A stretch of DNA of 64,000 nucleotides, taken from positions 15,264 to 79,263 of the forward strand of contig JBKECO010000022.1 in assembly GCA_047974745.1 (NCBI GenBank), written 5' to 3'. Within the stretch, counting starts at the first letter, position 1. The number at the start of each line of letters is the position of its first letter. Shown piece after piece: positions 17,582 to 25,910 of the stretch. The notes under the pieces were generated by a model that had not been told where the DNA came from, searched no databases, and saw nothing but the letters and a program-made list of their open reading frames with translations. Both the position numbers and the translations under genes were made by a program. The stretch comes from JBKECO01 sp047974745 (lineage in GTDB: Bacteria > Bacillota > Clostridia > Lachnospirales > Lachnospiraceae).

Positions 17582-18589
17582 ATGAAAGATACAATTGCAA
17601 AGGTGACAGAAGGAAAGCATCTTACTTCTGCGGAAGCAGCAGATGCGATGAGAATATTACTGAATGGGGAAGCAAGTCAGGCTCAGATCGGCTCCTTTTT
17701 AACAGCACTTCGGATGAAGGGAGAGACTGTGGAAGAGCTTTTTGGTTTTGCCTCCGTGATCAGAGAGAAAGCACAAACGATCTCGCCGAAAAAAGAACCG
17801 TATCTGGATCTGGTAGGCACAGGCGGTGATAAGACTTTTACGTTCAATGTTTCAACGACAAGTGCAATTGTGGCTGCAGGAGCAGGTCTGCATATTGCCA
17901 AGCATGGAAACCGTTCGATTTCATCCAGAAGTGGTGCAGGCGATGTACTGGAAGCATTGGGAGTCAATATTACAGCAGAGCCCGAGGTGGTAGAAGCATG
18001 TGTAGATGATGCCGGCATAGGATTCATGTTCGCGCAAACATTCAACAAATCAATGCGCTTTGTAGGGCAGGCCAGAAGTGAAATGGGCATCAGAACTGTT
18101 TTTAATATACTCGGACCACTGGCAAATCCATCCAGGGCAAAATATATGATGGTTGGGGTCTACAGTCCTGATTTGGTGGAGCAGATCGCCAAAGTCATGC
18201 TGCAGATGGGAATCGAGCGTGCTTTTGTTGTGAGTGGACATGATAATATGGATGAAATCACGACTACAGGAAAGACTAAGATCGCTGAGATCAAGAATGG
18301 TGAAATAGAAGTCTATGATTTTTCTCCTGAATCGTATGGGTTTTCGATTGCGACAATGGAAGATCTAAAGGGTGGGGATGGAGTCGAAAACGCAAGGATT
18401 ACAAGAGCCATTCTGGAAGGGGAGGACGGACCAAAGAGAGATATCGTTCTCATGAATGCCGCAGCTGCACTTTACATTGCAGGTCTTTGTGAATCGATCG
18501 AACAGGGCATAGTAAAGGCAAAGGAATCTATAGATTCTGGTCAGGCAATGAAAGTACTGGACGCACTGATCTTACTCTCGAATGCATAA
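17582..18589 (+). CDS. trpD: Anthranilate phosphoribosyltransferase (TrpD)
   Basis: A 335-residue enzyme attaching phosphoribose from PRPP to anthranilate. Signatures are the PRPP loop DLVGTGGDKTFTFNVST, the KHGNRSISSRSGAGDVLEALG segment read as KHGNRS plus SGAGDVLE, and FNILGPLANPSRA. ATG 17582 is chosen because GGAAGGAG precedes it; an in-frame ATG at 17561 lacks a site. The gene sits last in the operon, after trpA, rather than next to trpG as in most trp operons. Confidence 0.94.
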   Translation: MKDTIAKVTEGKHLTSAEAADAMRILLNGEASQAQIGSFLTALRMKGETVEELFGFASVIREKAQTISPKKEPYLDLVGTGGDKTFTFNVSTTSAIVAAGAGLHIAKHGNRSISSRSGAGDVLEALGVNITAEPEVVEACVDDAGIGFMFAQTFNKSMRFVGQARSEMGIRTVFNILGPLANPSRAKYMMVGVYSPDLVEQIAKVMLQMGIERAFVVSGHDNMDEITTTGKTKIAEIKNGEIEVYDFSPESYGFSIATMEDLKGGDGVENARITRAILEGEDGPKRDIVLMNAAAALYIAGLCESIEQGIVKAKESIDSGQAMKVLDALILLSNA

Positions 18590-18628
18590 TGTACGAGCTT
18601 GGTAATGCATAAAGGGAAGGAGTCAAGG

Positions 18629-19120
18629 ATGGAAAAGCTGGTATTTGCAATGATTCAGCATTTCAAAGGGGATCCTCGCAGGATTTCTCATTTTTTAAAA
18701 GTACATGCTTTTGCAAAACAAATTGCAGAAATGGAAGCTGTGTCTGCTGAGCTGCTGGAAATCATTGAAGTGGCATCCTATGTTCATGATATTGGAATCA
18801 AGGAAGCGGAGCGTATTCATGGGCGAAATGATGGTAAGATGCAGGAGAAGTATGGGCCTGAGCCAGCAAGAAATATGCTGTCTGAGCTGGGGTACCGTGA
18901 CGAGGTCATAGGCAGAGTGGTCTATCTGATCGCTCACCATCATACGTATCAGAATATCGATGGTATGGATTACCAGATTCTGGTCGAAGCAGATTTTATC
19001 GTCAATTTGCAGGAAGATAATGCAAAGATTGCCACAATGCATCATGTATATGATAAAATATTCATGACAAAATCTGGAAAAATACTTTTTAAGGAGATAT
19101 TTGAAATTGATACGATTTAA
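18629..19120 (+). CDS. HD-domain phosphohydrolase-like protein
   Basis: A 163-residue protein with the metal-binding HD pattern: His in FLKVHAFAK, the HD pair in SYVHDIGIKEA, the HHH of LIAHHHTYQN and a later Asp in VEADFIVN. Such proteins usually cleave phosphate esters or anhydrides of nucleotides. The start at 18629 is chosen for the GGGAAGGAG upstream. It begins 40 bases after trpD and overlaps the threonine aldolase start by 20 bases, so it may be the tail of the trp transcript. The substrate is unknown. Confidence 0.85.
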   Translation: MEKLVFAMIQHFKGDPRRISHFLKVHAFAKQIAEMEAVSAELLEIIEVASYVHDIGIKEAERIHGRNDGKMQEKYGPEPARNMLSELGYRDEVIGRVVYLIAHHHTYQNIDGMDYQILVEADFIVNLQEDNAKIATMHHVYDKIFMTKSGKILFKEIFEIDTI

Positions 19121-20147
19121 TAGTGATTATTTGGAAGGTGCACATCCACAGATCCTGCAAAAGCTGGCAGAGACAAATAGGGAGCAGACTGCAGGTTATG
19201 GGGAAGATCCCTATTGTAAGCAGGCTGCAGAACTGATTAGAACTCTGTGCAGGAAGCCTGATGCTAAGGTTCACTTTCTTGTAGGCGGCACGTTGACGAA
19301 CACGATAGCAATTACAGCAGTACTGCGTCCTCATCAGGGGGTGATTTCTGCAGCTTCCGGACATATTAATGTTCATGAAACAGGATCGATCGAGGCAAGA
19401 GGACATAAAATACTGGCGCTGCCATCCACAGATGGGAAGATCACAGCATCACAGATCGCTGAGATAGTGAAGCTACATCGTGAGGATGACAGTCATGAAC
19501 ATCTTGTGCAGCCTAAGATGGTGTATATCTCAAATCCAACTGAATTTGGCACGATCTATAAGAGGCACGAACTAGAGGAAATCAGCAGAACCTGCAGGAA
19601 AAATGGACTGATTCTCTTTTTGGATGGAGCGAGGCTTGGTTATGGACTTGCATGCAGGGAAAACGATCTGGATCTCCCTTCGATCGCATCCTTTTGTGAT
19701 ATGTTTTATATTGGAGGAACGAAGGTAGGCGCTTTGTTCGGAGAAGCACTCGTTATCTGCAGCCAACAGCTTCAGGAGGACTTCCGTTATATGATCAAGC
19801 AGCAGGGTGGTATGCTTGCCAAGGGTAGGCTGCTTGGTCTGCAGTTTCTGGCTCTATTCGAAGATGCACTCTATTTTCAGATTTCTGCCCATGCTGTGGT
19901 TCTTGCAGATAAACTTAGGAATTCGATGGAGGAAATGGGCATTCGTTTTGCATACGATTCTCCGACCAATCAGCTGTTCCCGATCCTAAAGAACACTCAG
20001 ATCGAAAAGCTTGGAGAACACATCTCTTTTTTAAGCATTGAAAAAATAGACAATACACATACCTGCATCCGTTTCTGCACGTCCTGGGCAACGAAAGAAG
20101 AGGATGTCGATACTCTGATACAAGTACTAAAGAGCATAAAGAATTGA
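19101..20147 (+). CDS. Low-specificity threonine aldolase-family PLP enzyme
   Basis: A 348-residue fold-type I PLP enzyme of the beta-eliminating lyase/threonine aldolase group, expected to split threonine or allo-threonine into glycine and acetaldehyde. The N-terminal FNSDYLEGAHP, the substrate/PLP-facing HVETGSIEARGHK-like segment (read here as HETGSIEARGHK) and LFLDGARLGYGL (PLP Asp) are present. Lys208 in YIGGTKVGALFG binds PLP. The TTG start follows AAGGAG and overlaps the HD gene. It could also act on phenylserine-type beta-hydroxy amino acids. Confidence 0.87.
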   Translation: MKLIRFNSDYLEGAHPQILQKLAETNREQTAGYGEDPYCKQAAELIRTLCRKPDAKVHFLVGGTLTNTIAITAVLRPHQGVISAASGHINVHETGSIEARGHKILALPSTDGKITASQIAEIVKLHREDDSHEHLVQPKMVYISNPTEFGTIYKRHELEEISRTCRKNGLILFLDGARLGYGLACRENDLDLPSIASFCDMFYIGGTKVGALFGEALVICSQQLQEDFRYMIKQQGGMLAKGRLLGLQFLALFEDALYFQISAHAVVLADKLRNSMEEMGIRFAYDSPTNQLFPILKNTQIEKLGEHISFLSIEKIDNTHTCIRFCTSWATKEEDVDTLIQVLKSIKN

Positions 20148-20170
20148 TCTAATTTTTGTTGAATTGCATT

Positions 20171-20192
20171 GATTTATGTTGATTTATGTTGT
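20171..20192 (+). promoter_or_regulatory. Direct-repeat element upstream of the pduU-like operon
   Basis: GATTTATGTT occurs twice in tandem, followed by GT. Its reverse complement contains ACAACATAAATCAACAT, which differs at only one position from a 17-base element at 24964-24980 before the microcompartment enzyme operon. It is a candidate activator or repressor site, seen directly as sequence similarity; the binding protein is not known. Confidence 0.5.
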
Positions 20193-20219
20193 ATCATTGG
20201 ATAAAAGGAGTTGATTTGT

Positions 20220-20597
20220 TTGGAATTTCATATACCGCCTTCAGAAGAAGGTAAAATGAGAATCATTCAGGAAATGGTACCTGGAAAGCAGGTTACCCTG
20301 GCACATATCATTGCTAATCCGGATCCAATTGTCTATCGAAAGCTTGGACTTGATCCCAGTGTCGATTACAGCAGGTCGGCCATTGGCATACTAAGCCTGA
20401 TTCCTTCAGAGATCTCAGTGATTGCCGGAGATCTGGCAATCAAAACAGCTGATATTGAGCTTGGATTTATTGATCGATTTTCGGGCACCCTGATTATTAC
20501 AGGGACAGTATCCTCTGTGGAAGAAGCCATCAGGGCAATTAATTCGTATCTGATGCAGACGTTGAATTTTACAGTCTGTGACGTGACAAGGACCTGA
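20220..20597 (+). CDS. Microcompartment shell protein, PduU/EutS family
   Basis: A 125-residue circularly permuted BMC-domain shell protein. The IIQEMVPGKQVTLAHIIANPDP start, SRSAIGILSLIPSEISVIAGDLA middle and GFIDRFSGTLIITGTVSSVEEA end follow EutS and PduU closely (the N-terminal strand precedes the permuted BMC fold). Such hexamers carry a capped central pore. The TTG at 20220 lies nine bases after AAAAGGAG; a TTG at 20211 directly abuts the site and is less likely. It opens a three-gene group with a EutP-type GTPase and an AraC regulator, some 4.5 kb before the main shell genes. Confidence 0.9.
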   Translation: MEFHIPPSEEGKMRIIQEMVPGKQVTLAHIIANPDPIVYRKLGLDPSVDYSRSAIGILSLIPSEISVIAGDLAIKTADIELGFIDRFSGTLIITGTVSSVEEAIRAINSYLMQTLNFTVCDVTRT

Positions 20598-20598
20598 C

Positions 20599-21108
20599 AT
20601 GAAGAAAATCATACTAGTGGGTCGCAGCGAGTGCGGAAAGACCACCTTACGACAGGCGCTGAAGGGTGATAAGATCATCTATCATAAAACGCAGTACATC
20701 AATCACTTTGATGTAGTGATCGATACACCGGGAGAGTATGCTGAAAATGGTACTCTGGCTGGTGCATTAGCCTTGTATTCCTATGAGGCTGATGTCATTG
20801 GCATGCTCATTAGTGCAACGGAAGAGTACTCGTTATATCCCCCTGGTGTGGCTGCAATGAGTACCAGACCTGTGGTCGGAATCGTGACACAGATCGATGC
20901 GGCTGATGCCAATGTCGAGCGAGCCAGGAGCTGGCTCGAGCTTGCTGGCTGCAGGACTATTTTCTACATCAGTTCCTATACAGGTGAAGGAATTTGGCAG
21001 TTACTTGAATATCTGAAGGATGAAGGAGATAGCTTGCCCTGGGAACAGCAGGAGCCTGTATCGCAAGACCGGAAGATCATCTCAGATAAGAAGGGGAAAT
21101 TCAAATGA
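20599..21108 (+). CDS. EutP/PduV-family small GTPase-like protein
   Basis: A 169-residue P-loop protein of the EutP/PduV group, associated with ethanolamine and propanediol microcompartments. Walker A is GRSECGKTT (residues 8-16), the switch region has DTPGEY, and TQID replaces the usual NKxD, as is typical for this group. Known members have been linked to compartment positioning (PduV) or acetate kinase activity (EutP), so the exact role is open. The ATG follows two bases after the PduU stop, and its end overlaps the regulator by four bases. Confidence 0.9.
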   Translation: MKKIILVGRSECGKTTLRQALKGDKIIYHKTQYINHFDVVIDTPGEYAENGTLAGALALYSYEADVIGMLISATEEYSLYPPGVAAMSTRPVVGIVTQIDAADANVERARSWLELAGCRTIFYISSYTGEGIWQLLEYLKDEGDSLPWEQQEPVSQDRKIISDKKGKFK

Positions 21109-22073
21109 GGGAATCTCTGTTAGAACAGCTGCGAATCGTGACCGAAGAGGAACAAAAGATATTGTCCGGCGAGACAAATATTGAAAAAAGCATCTATACA
21201 TCGGAATCTTCTTTCATCGTAGACAAAAAGAAGATGCTTGAGAAGGGAAAGCTGATTGATCTGCGTACCCACACCCGCTTCATCCATTTTCCGCCACACA
21301 GACATAATTATATTGAGATCATTTATATGTGTTCCGGATCGACCACTCATATGATCAATAAAAAGCAGGAGGTCGTACTGAAAAAAGGCGATCTTCTTTT
21401 TTTGAATCAGAATGCAGTGCAAGAAATTATGCCTGCCGGAATGCAGGATATCGCAGTTAACTTTTTGGTACTGCCTGAGTTTTTTAATCAGACCTTTGAA
21501 CTGATTCAGGATACGCATTCCGTGTGGGATTTTTTTTCGGGAGCACTGCAAAGCAGTAAGAGTACGACTGACTATCTGCTTTTTCGAGTTTCAGATATTC
21601 TCCCGGTACAGAATCTGATGGAAAATATGATCTGGTCTCTGATCAACAAACAGACCAATAGAAGAAATATCTATCAGATGACAATGACACTCTTGCTGCT
21701 GCATCTTGCAAATCACATGGATCGCCTGGAACTACAGGAGGTTCGGCAATACGACCAGGAAATGATGTCAGCTGTAGTGCGATATGTAGAGGAACGATAT
21801 ATGGAAGGCTCTCTGACAGAATTGGCTAATGCGCAAAATCTGTCGCTGCCCTCTATGAGTAAATACATTAAGAGCAAAAGCGGTCATACTTTCCAACAGC
21901 TGATTCAGCAGAAGCGCCTTAATCAGGCAGCCCTGCTGTTATCCACAACAAGGCTGACTGTAGAAGAGGTCATTTCAGCAGTCGGTTATGACAATACAAG
22001 CTACTTTCATAGAATATTTAAAGAAAAATATGGTTGTACACCAAAAAAATACAGACAAAATACGAAGAAATGA
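21105..22073 (+). CDS. AraC-family transcriptional regulator, probably of the rhamnose/BMC genes
   Basis: A 322-residue regulator with an N-terminal cupin sensor domain (about 55-140, HFPPHRHNYIEIIYMCSG and KKGDLLFLN) and a C-terminal pair of helix-turn-helix motifs (about 220-318; LTELANAQNLSLPSMSKYIK and the VGYDNTSYFHRIFKEKYG signature). It overlaps the EutP-like gene by four bases and precedes rhaB, so control of rhamnose catabolism and the microcompartment is likely, in the manner of RhaR/RhaS. The direct repeats at 20171 and 24961 are candidate binding sites. The inducer is not known from sequence. Confidence 0.9.
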   Translation: MRESLLEQLRIVTEEEQKILSGETNIEKSIYTSESSFIVDKKKMLEKGKLIDLRTHTRFIHFPPHRHNYIEIIYMCSGSTTHMINKKQEVVLKKGDLLFLNQNAVQEIMPAGMQDIAVNFLVLPEFFNQTFELIQDTHSVWDFFSGALQSSKSTTDYLLFRVSDILPVQNLMENMIWSLINKQTNRRNIYQMTMTLLLLHLANHMDRLELQEVRQYDQEMMSAVVRYVEERYMEGSLTELANAQNLSLPSMSKYIKSKSGHTFQQLIQQKRLNQAALLLSTTRLTVEEVISAVGYDNTSYFHRIFKEKYGCTPKKYRQNTKK

Positions 22074-22086
22074 ACAGAACACAAAG

Positions 22087-22131
22087 AAAATAAGGACGGT
22101 AATTATCATAAATCACGTCCTTATTTATATA
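22087..22131 (+). terminator. Hairpin terminator after the AraC regulator gene
   Basis: ATAAGGACG (about 22090-22098) pairs with CGTCCTTAT (about 22116-22124), with a short T-rich tail. It separates the regulator group from rhaB. Confidence 0.65.
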
Positions 22132-22199
22132 AAAAACATATCATATAATAAGTTCATAAAGCAATGGCAGTGACATTGCTGTAATCGAAAGGAGAAGTA

Positions 22200-23600
22200 A
22201 TGGGTAACTACTATTTAGCGATCGACATTGGGGCATCCAGCGGAAGACACATTCTCGGAAGAATGGAAAATGGCAAAATCGAGCTGGAGGAAGTGTACAG
22301 ATTTGAAAACGGAATGGAAAAGCGAAACGGTTCACTGTGCTGGAATCATGACAAGCTGTTTTCAAACATCATTGCCGGACTAAAGAAGTGCAAGGAAATC
22401 GGCAAAATTCCAGTCAGCATGGGAATTGACACATGGGGCGTTGATTTTGTTCTGTTGGATGAAAATGATCAGATCCTTGGGGATACAGTTGGATACAGAG
22501 ATGCCAGAACACAGGGGATGGACGAAGAGGTTTATAAGATCATTCCAGAAGAGGATCTGTATGCCAGGACAGGAATCCAGAAAGCGATCTTTAATACGAT
22601 CTATCAGCTGATGGCTGTCAAAAAGCAGAATCCGGATCACATGGAAAAAGCAAAGGCAATGCTCATGACACCGGATTATTTTCATTTTCTGCTGACAGGC
22701 ATGAAGGTGCAGGAATATACGATGGCTACAACAGGGCAGCTGGTCAATCCATGGACGAATGATTGGGACTATGAACTGATCGATATGCTTGGTTACAATA
22801 GAGAGATCTTTCTTCCAATGAAAACTCCAAAAACACTTGTTGGAAATTTTTTAGAAAAAATTCAGAACGAAGTAGGGTTTGACTGTGAAGTGGTACTTCC
22901 CGGAACACATGATACAGCTTCTGCCGTATTGTCAGTGCCTGCAAATGATGAAGATTTCATCTATATCAGTTCAGGAACATGGTCCCTGATGGGAATCGAG
23001 AAGCTGGAGGCGAACTGCTCAAAGGAAAGTAAGGATGCTAACTTTACAAATGAAGGCGGAGTGGACTACAGATACCGGTATCTAAAGAATATTATGGGCC
23101 TTTGGATGATTCAGAGTGTTAGAAAAGAACTGGACAATCGGTATTCCTTTGCTGAGCTTTGCGACCTTGCTGCAGAAAATGACAGCTTCCCATCCATTGT
23201 GGATGCGAACGATGAATGTTTTCTGGCACCAGAGAGTATGATAAAGGCAGTACAGGAGTTCTGCAGAGCGACAGGCCAGCCTGTCCCTGAAACAACAGGC
23301 GAGATTTCCACAGTCATCTACAACAGCCTTGCTTCCTACTATGATCAGACTGCAAAGGAAATTGAAAAACTGACAGGCAGAGCTTATAACAGGATCCATG
23401 TAGTAGGCGGTGGTGCAAATGCAGTTTATCTGAATGAGCTGACCGCAAAGTATACACAAAAAGAGGTTCATGCCGGACCTACAGAAGCGACAGCAATTGG
23501 TAATATTACGGCACAGATGCTAAAAGCAGGTGTTTTTGACAGTATCAAAGCGGCAAGGACCTGCATCTACCATTCATTTGAAATCAAACAATACGAATAA
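22200..23600 (+). CDS. rhaB: L-rhamnulokinase (RhaB)
   Basis: A 466-residue FGGY-family kinase that phosphorylates L-rhamnulose to L-rhamnulose 1-phosphate. The N-terminal ATP/sugar fold begins YLAIDIGASSGRHILG; GIDTWGVDFVLLD, the PGTHDTASAV metal loop, SSGTWSLMG and the VVGGGANAVYLNELTA adenine-binding segment are characteristic of RhaB. The ATG at 22200 follows AAAGGAG. A 6-base inverted repeat GCAATG/CATTGC at 22162-22179 lies just upstream. rhaA follows by 14 bases. Confidence 0.95.
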   Translation: MGNYYLAIDIGASSGRHILGRMENGKIELEEVYRFENGMEKRNGSLCWNHDKLFSNIIAGLKKCKEIGKIPVSMGIDTWGVDFVLLDENDQILGDTVGYRDARTQGMDEEVYKIIPEEDLYARTGIQKAIFNTIYQLMAVKKQNPDHMEKAKAMLMTPDYFHFLLTGMKVQEYTMATTGQLVNPWTNDWDYELIDMLGYNREIFLPMKTPKTLVGNFLEKIQNEVGFDCEVVLPGTHDTASAVLSVPANDEDFIYISSGTWSLMGIEKLEANCSKESKDANFTNEGGVDYRYRYLKNIMGLWMIQSVRKELDNRYSFAELCDLAAENDSFPSIVDANDECFLAPESMIKAVQEFCRATGQPVPETTGEISTVIYNSLASYYDQTAKEIEKLTGRAYNRIHVVGGGANAVYLNELTAKYTQKEVHAGPTEATAIGNITAQMLKAGVFDSIKAARTCIYHSFEIKQYE

Positions 23601-23614
23601 TAAAGGAGAACAAA

Positions 23615-24868
23615 ATGGCAAATCAAAGATATGAGCTGGCAAAAGAATCCTATGCAGCACTTGGAGTCAACACAGAGGCGGCAATCAAAAAACTTAGTGA
23701 AGTATCTATTTCCATGCATTGCTGGCAGGGGGATGATGTAACAGGATTTGATCATGACGGACCTTTGACCGGTGGAATTCAGACAACAGGAAATTATCCC
23801 GGAAAAGCAAGAACACCAGAAGAACTGATGGCAGATATTGAAAAGGTATTCAGCTATCTTCCTGGAAAGCACAAGCTCAATATTCATGCGAACTATGCAA
23901 TTTTCGGTGAATATGGATTTGCAGATCGTGATGAGCTAGAGCCAAAGCATTTTGAAAAATGGGTGCAGTTCGCAAAGGATAAAGGAATCGGTCTTGATTT
24001 TAATCCGACATTCTTTTCCCATGACAAAGTAAAAGATGGACTGACTCTTTCAAGTCCGGATGAAGAGATTCGTAAATTCTGGATCGAACACGGAAAGGCA
24101 TGTATCAGAATATCAGAATATTTCGCTACAGAGCTTGGACAGCCTTGTCTTATGAATATCTGGATTCCGGATGGATCGAAAGACATTCCTGCAGACAGAC
24201 TCGGACCAAGAGCAAGATACAAGGATTCACTGGATCAGATCTTATCGATCGATTATGACCGTGAGAAAGTAATTGTTTGTCTGGAATCAAAGGTATTTGG
24301 AATCGGCGTAGAATCCTATACAGTAGGATCATCAGAATTCACATTGAATTATGCTGCAAAAAATGGAATCATCAGTCTGATGGACAATGGTCATTATCAT
24401 CCAACAGAGGTTGTATCGGATAAATTATCTGCAATGCTTTTATTTAATGAGAAGGTCGCACTTCATGTGACAAGACCTGTGAGATGGGATTCCGACCACG
24501 TTGTTCTCTTTGATGATGAAACAAAGGAAATGATGAAAGAAATCGTACGCAATGATGCACTTGAGAGAGTATTTATCGCTACCGATTATTTTGATGCCAG
24601 CATCAATCGTATTTCTGCATGGACAGTTGGAATGAAGAGTGTACAAAAGGCACTTTTATACGCACTGCTTTCTCCAAATGCTGAGCTGAAAAAACTACAG
24701 GATGAATCTAGATTTTCAGAGCTTATGGCAAAACAGGAGGCAGTAAAGGTAGCGCCATTTGGAGATGTTTGGAACTATTTCTGTGAGATCAATGGAGTTC
24801 TTTCAGAAAATGAATGGTTCGCAGACGCTGCAGACTATGAGGCAAATGTACTGAGCAAAAGAATATAG
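23615..24868 (+). CDS. rhaA: L-rhamnose isomerase (RhaA)
   Basis: A 417-residue metal-dependent TIM-barrel isomerase that converts L-rhamnose to L-rhamnulose. SISMHCWQGDDVTGFD near residue 29, HANYAIFGE, LDFNPTFFSH, the metal-ligand segments around VCLESKVFGIGVESY and MDNGHYHPTEVV, and WDSDHVVLFDDE match the family closely. It forms an operon with rhaB. No rhamnose mutarotase gene is seen nearby. Products of rhaA-rhaB feed the aldolase of the next operon. Confidence 0.96.
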   Translation: MANQRYELAKESYAALGVNTEAAIKKLSEVSISMHCWQGDDVTGFDHDGPLTGGIQTTGNYPGKARTPEELMADIEKVFSYLPGKHKLNIHANYAIFGEYGFADRDELEPKHFEKWVQFAKDKGIGLDFNPTFFSHDKVKDGLTLSSPDEEIRKFWIEHGKACIRISEYFATELGQPCLMNIWIPDGSKDIPADRLGPRARYKDSLDQILSIDYDREKVIVCLESKVFGIGVESYTVGSSEFTLNYAAKNGIISLMDNGHYHPTEVVSDKLSAMLLFNEKVALHVTRPVRWDSDHVVLFDDETKEMMKEIVRNDALERVFIATDYFDASINRISAWTVGMKSVQKALLYALLSPNAELKKLQDESRFSELMAKQEAVKVAPFGDVWNYFCEINGVLSENEWFADAADYEANVLSKRI

Positions 24869-24876
24869 AGAACCTG

Positions 24877-24905
24877 GAAAAGACTGCTTGATTGGGCAGT
24901 CTTTT
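24877..24905 (+). terminator. Hairpin terminator after rhaA
   Basis: GAAAAGACTGC (24877-24887) pairs with GCAGTCTTTTC (24895-24905) around a short loop. The T run is short, so termination may be partial. Confidence 0.65.
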
Positions 24906-24960
24906 CTGCATTATTCGCAAAAATCTCATTACAGTAGAAGAACAGAAAAAAAAAGCTCCA

Positions 24961-24980
24961 AAAACAACATAAAACAACAT
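24961..24980 (+). promoter_or_regulatory. 10-base tandem repeat next to the BMC operon promoter
   Basis: AAAACAACAT is repeated exactly twice and ends nine bases before the -35 box. The overlapping 17-mer ACAACATAAAACAACAT matches, with one mismatch, the inverted element before the PduU-like gene. The position fits an AraC-type activator site. Confidence 0.55.
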
Positions 24981-24988
24981 GTTTGCCC

Positions 24989-25017
24989 TTGACTTGCCAT
25001 GCTAAATAGAATATACT
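24989..25017 (+). promoter_or_regulatory. Promoter of the microcompartment enzyme operon
   Basis: TTGACT (24989-24994) and TATACT (25012-25017) with a 17-base spacer, about 70 bases upstream of the aldolase start. Confidence 0.75.
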
Positions 25018-25023
25018 ATGGAT

Positions 25024-25045
25024 AAAACAAATACAAAACAAATAC
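25024..25045 (+). repeat. 11-base tandem repeat in the BMC operon 5' leader
   Basis: AAAACAAATAC occurs twice in direct tandem starting seven bases after the -10 box, over the likely transcription start. A regulator site or a simple A-rich leader are both possible. Confidence 0.6.
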
Positions 25046-25085
25046 ATACCAACAAAAACAATACATATCTTAGGAGGATCAAGTA

Positions 25086-25895
25086 ATGGTATCAGAGTAC
25101 GAAATCAAAAAACAGATTTGTGACATCGGTAAAAGAATCTACAACAGAAACATGGTTGCAGCAAACGATGGAAATATTTCTGTAAAGCTCAATGACAATG
25201 AATTCCTTTGCACTCCAACTGGAGTATCAAAAGGATTCATGACTCCGGATTACATCTGTAAGGTGGATAAGGAAGGTAACGTGATCCAGGCGAATAATGG
25301 ATTCAAACCATCTTCTGAAATCAAAATGCACATGAGAGTATACCAGGAGAGACCAGATGTGAACTCGGTAGTTCATGCACATCCTGTCTATGCAACATCA
25401 TTTGCAATCGCAGGAATCCCTCTTACTCAGCCAATCATGCCAGAAGCTGTAATCGCATTGGGTTGCGTTCCGATCGCAAAATACGGCAGACCTTCAACAA
25501 TGGAAATTCCAGATGCTGTTTCTGAATATGTACAACACTTTGATGCAGTTCTATTGGAAAGTCATGGTGCTCTGACATTTGCTGATTCGCTCCTTTCTGC
25601 ATATCTTAAAATGGAATCTGTAGAATTCTACGCACAATTATTATATCAATCAAGACTTCTGGGCGGACCAAAAGAATTCACACCACAGCAGGTGGAAGAT
25701 CTTTACGAAATCAGAAGACAGTTCAATATGTCCGGACGTCATCCGGCAGATGTATGCCCAAATGAAAAAGCAGGATTACCAAGCTGTCACTCATGCGGCG
25801 GATCATGCGGAAGTGCAAAATCAAAACCTGCAGACTCACCAGAGCTTGTTGCTGAAATCACTAAGCAGGTAATGAAACAGTTAGGCTACAAATAA
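25086..25895 (+). CDS. Class II aldolase (L-rhamnulose/L-fuculose 1-phosphate type) with C-terminal encapsulation-like tail
   Basis: A 269-residue zinc aldolase of the FucA/AraD family, expected to split rhamnulose or fuculose 1-phosphate into DHAP and L-lactaldehyde. Zinc ligands are His97 and His99 in VVHAHP and His160 in ESHGA; the catalytic Glu is Glu78 in SSEIKMH. Beyond the enzyme domain (about 1-215) is a linker with four cysteines (224, 234, 237, 241) and then an amphipathic helix, SPELVAEITKQVMKQLGY (251-268), of the kind that directs enzymes into microcompartments. It follows rhaB-rhaA, so rhamnulose 1-phosphate is the likely main substrate. Confidence 0.9.
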   Translation: MVSEYEIKKQICDIGKRIYNRNMVAANDGNISVKLNDNEFLCTPTGVSKGFMTPDYICKVDKEGNVIQANNGFKPSSEIKMHMRVYQERPDVNSVVHAHPVYATSFAIAGIPLTQPIMPEAVIALGCVPIAKYGRPSTMEIPDAVSEYVQHFDAVLLESHGALTFADSLLSAYLKMESVEFYAQLLYQSRLLGGPKEFTPQQVEDLYEIRRQFNMSGRHPADVCPNEKAGLPSCHSCGGSCGSAKSKPADSPELVAEITKQVMKQLGYK

Positions 25896-25910
25896 GCCAT
25901 AGGAGCTTTT

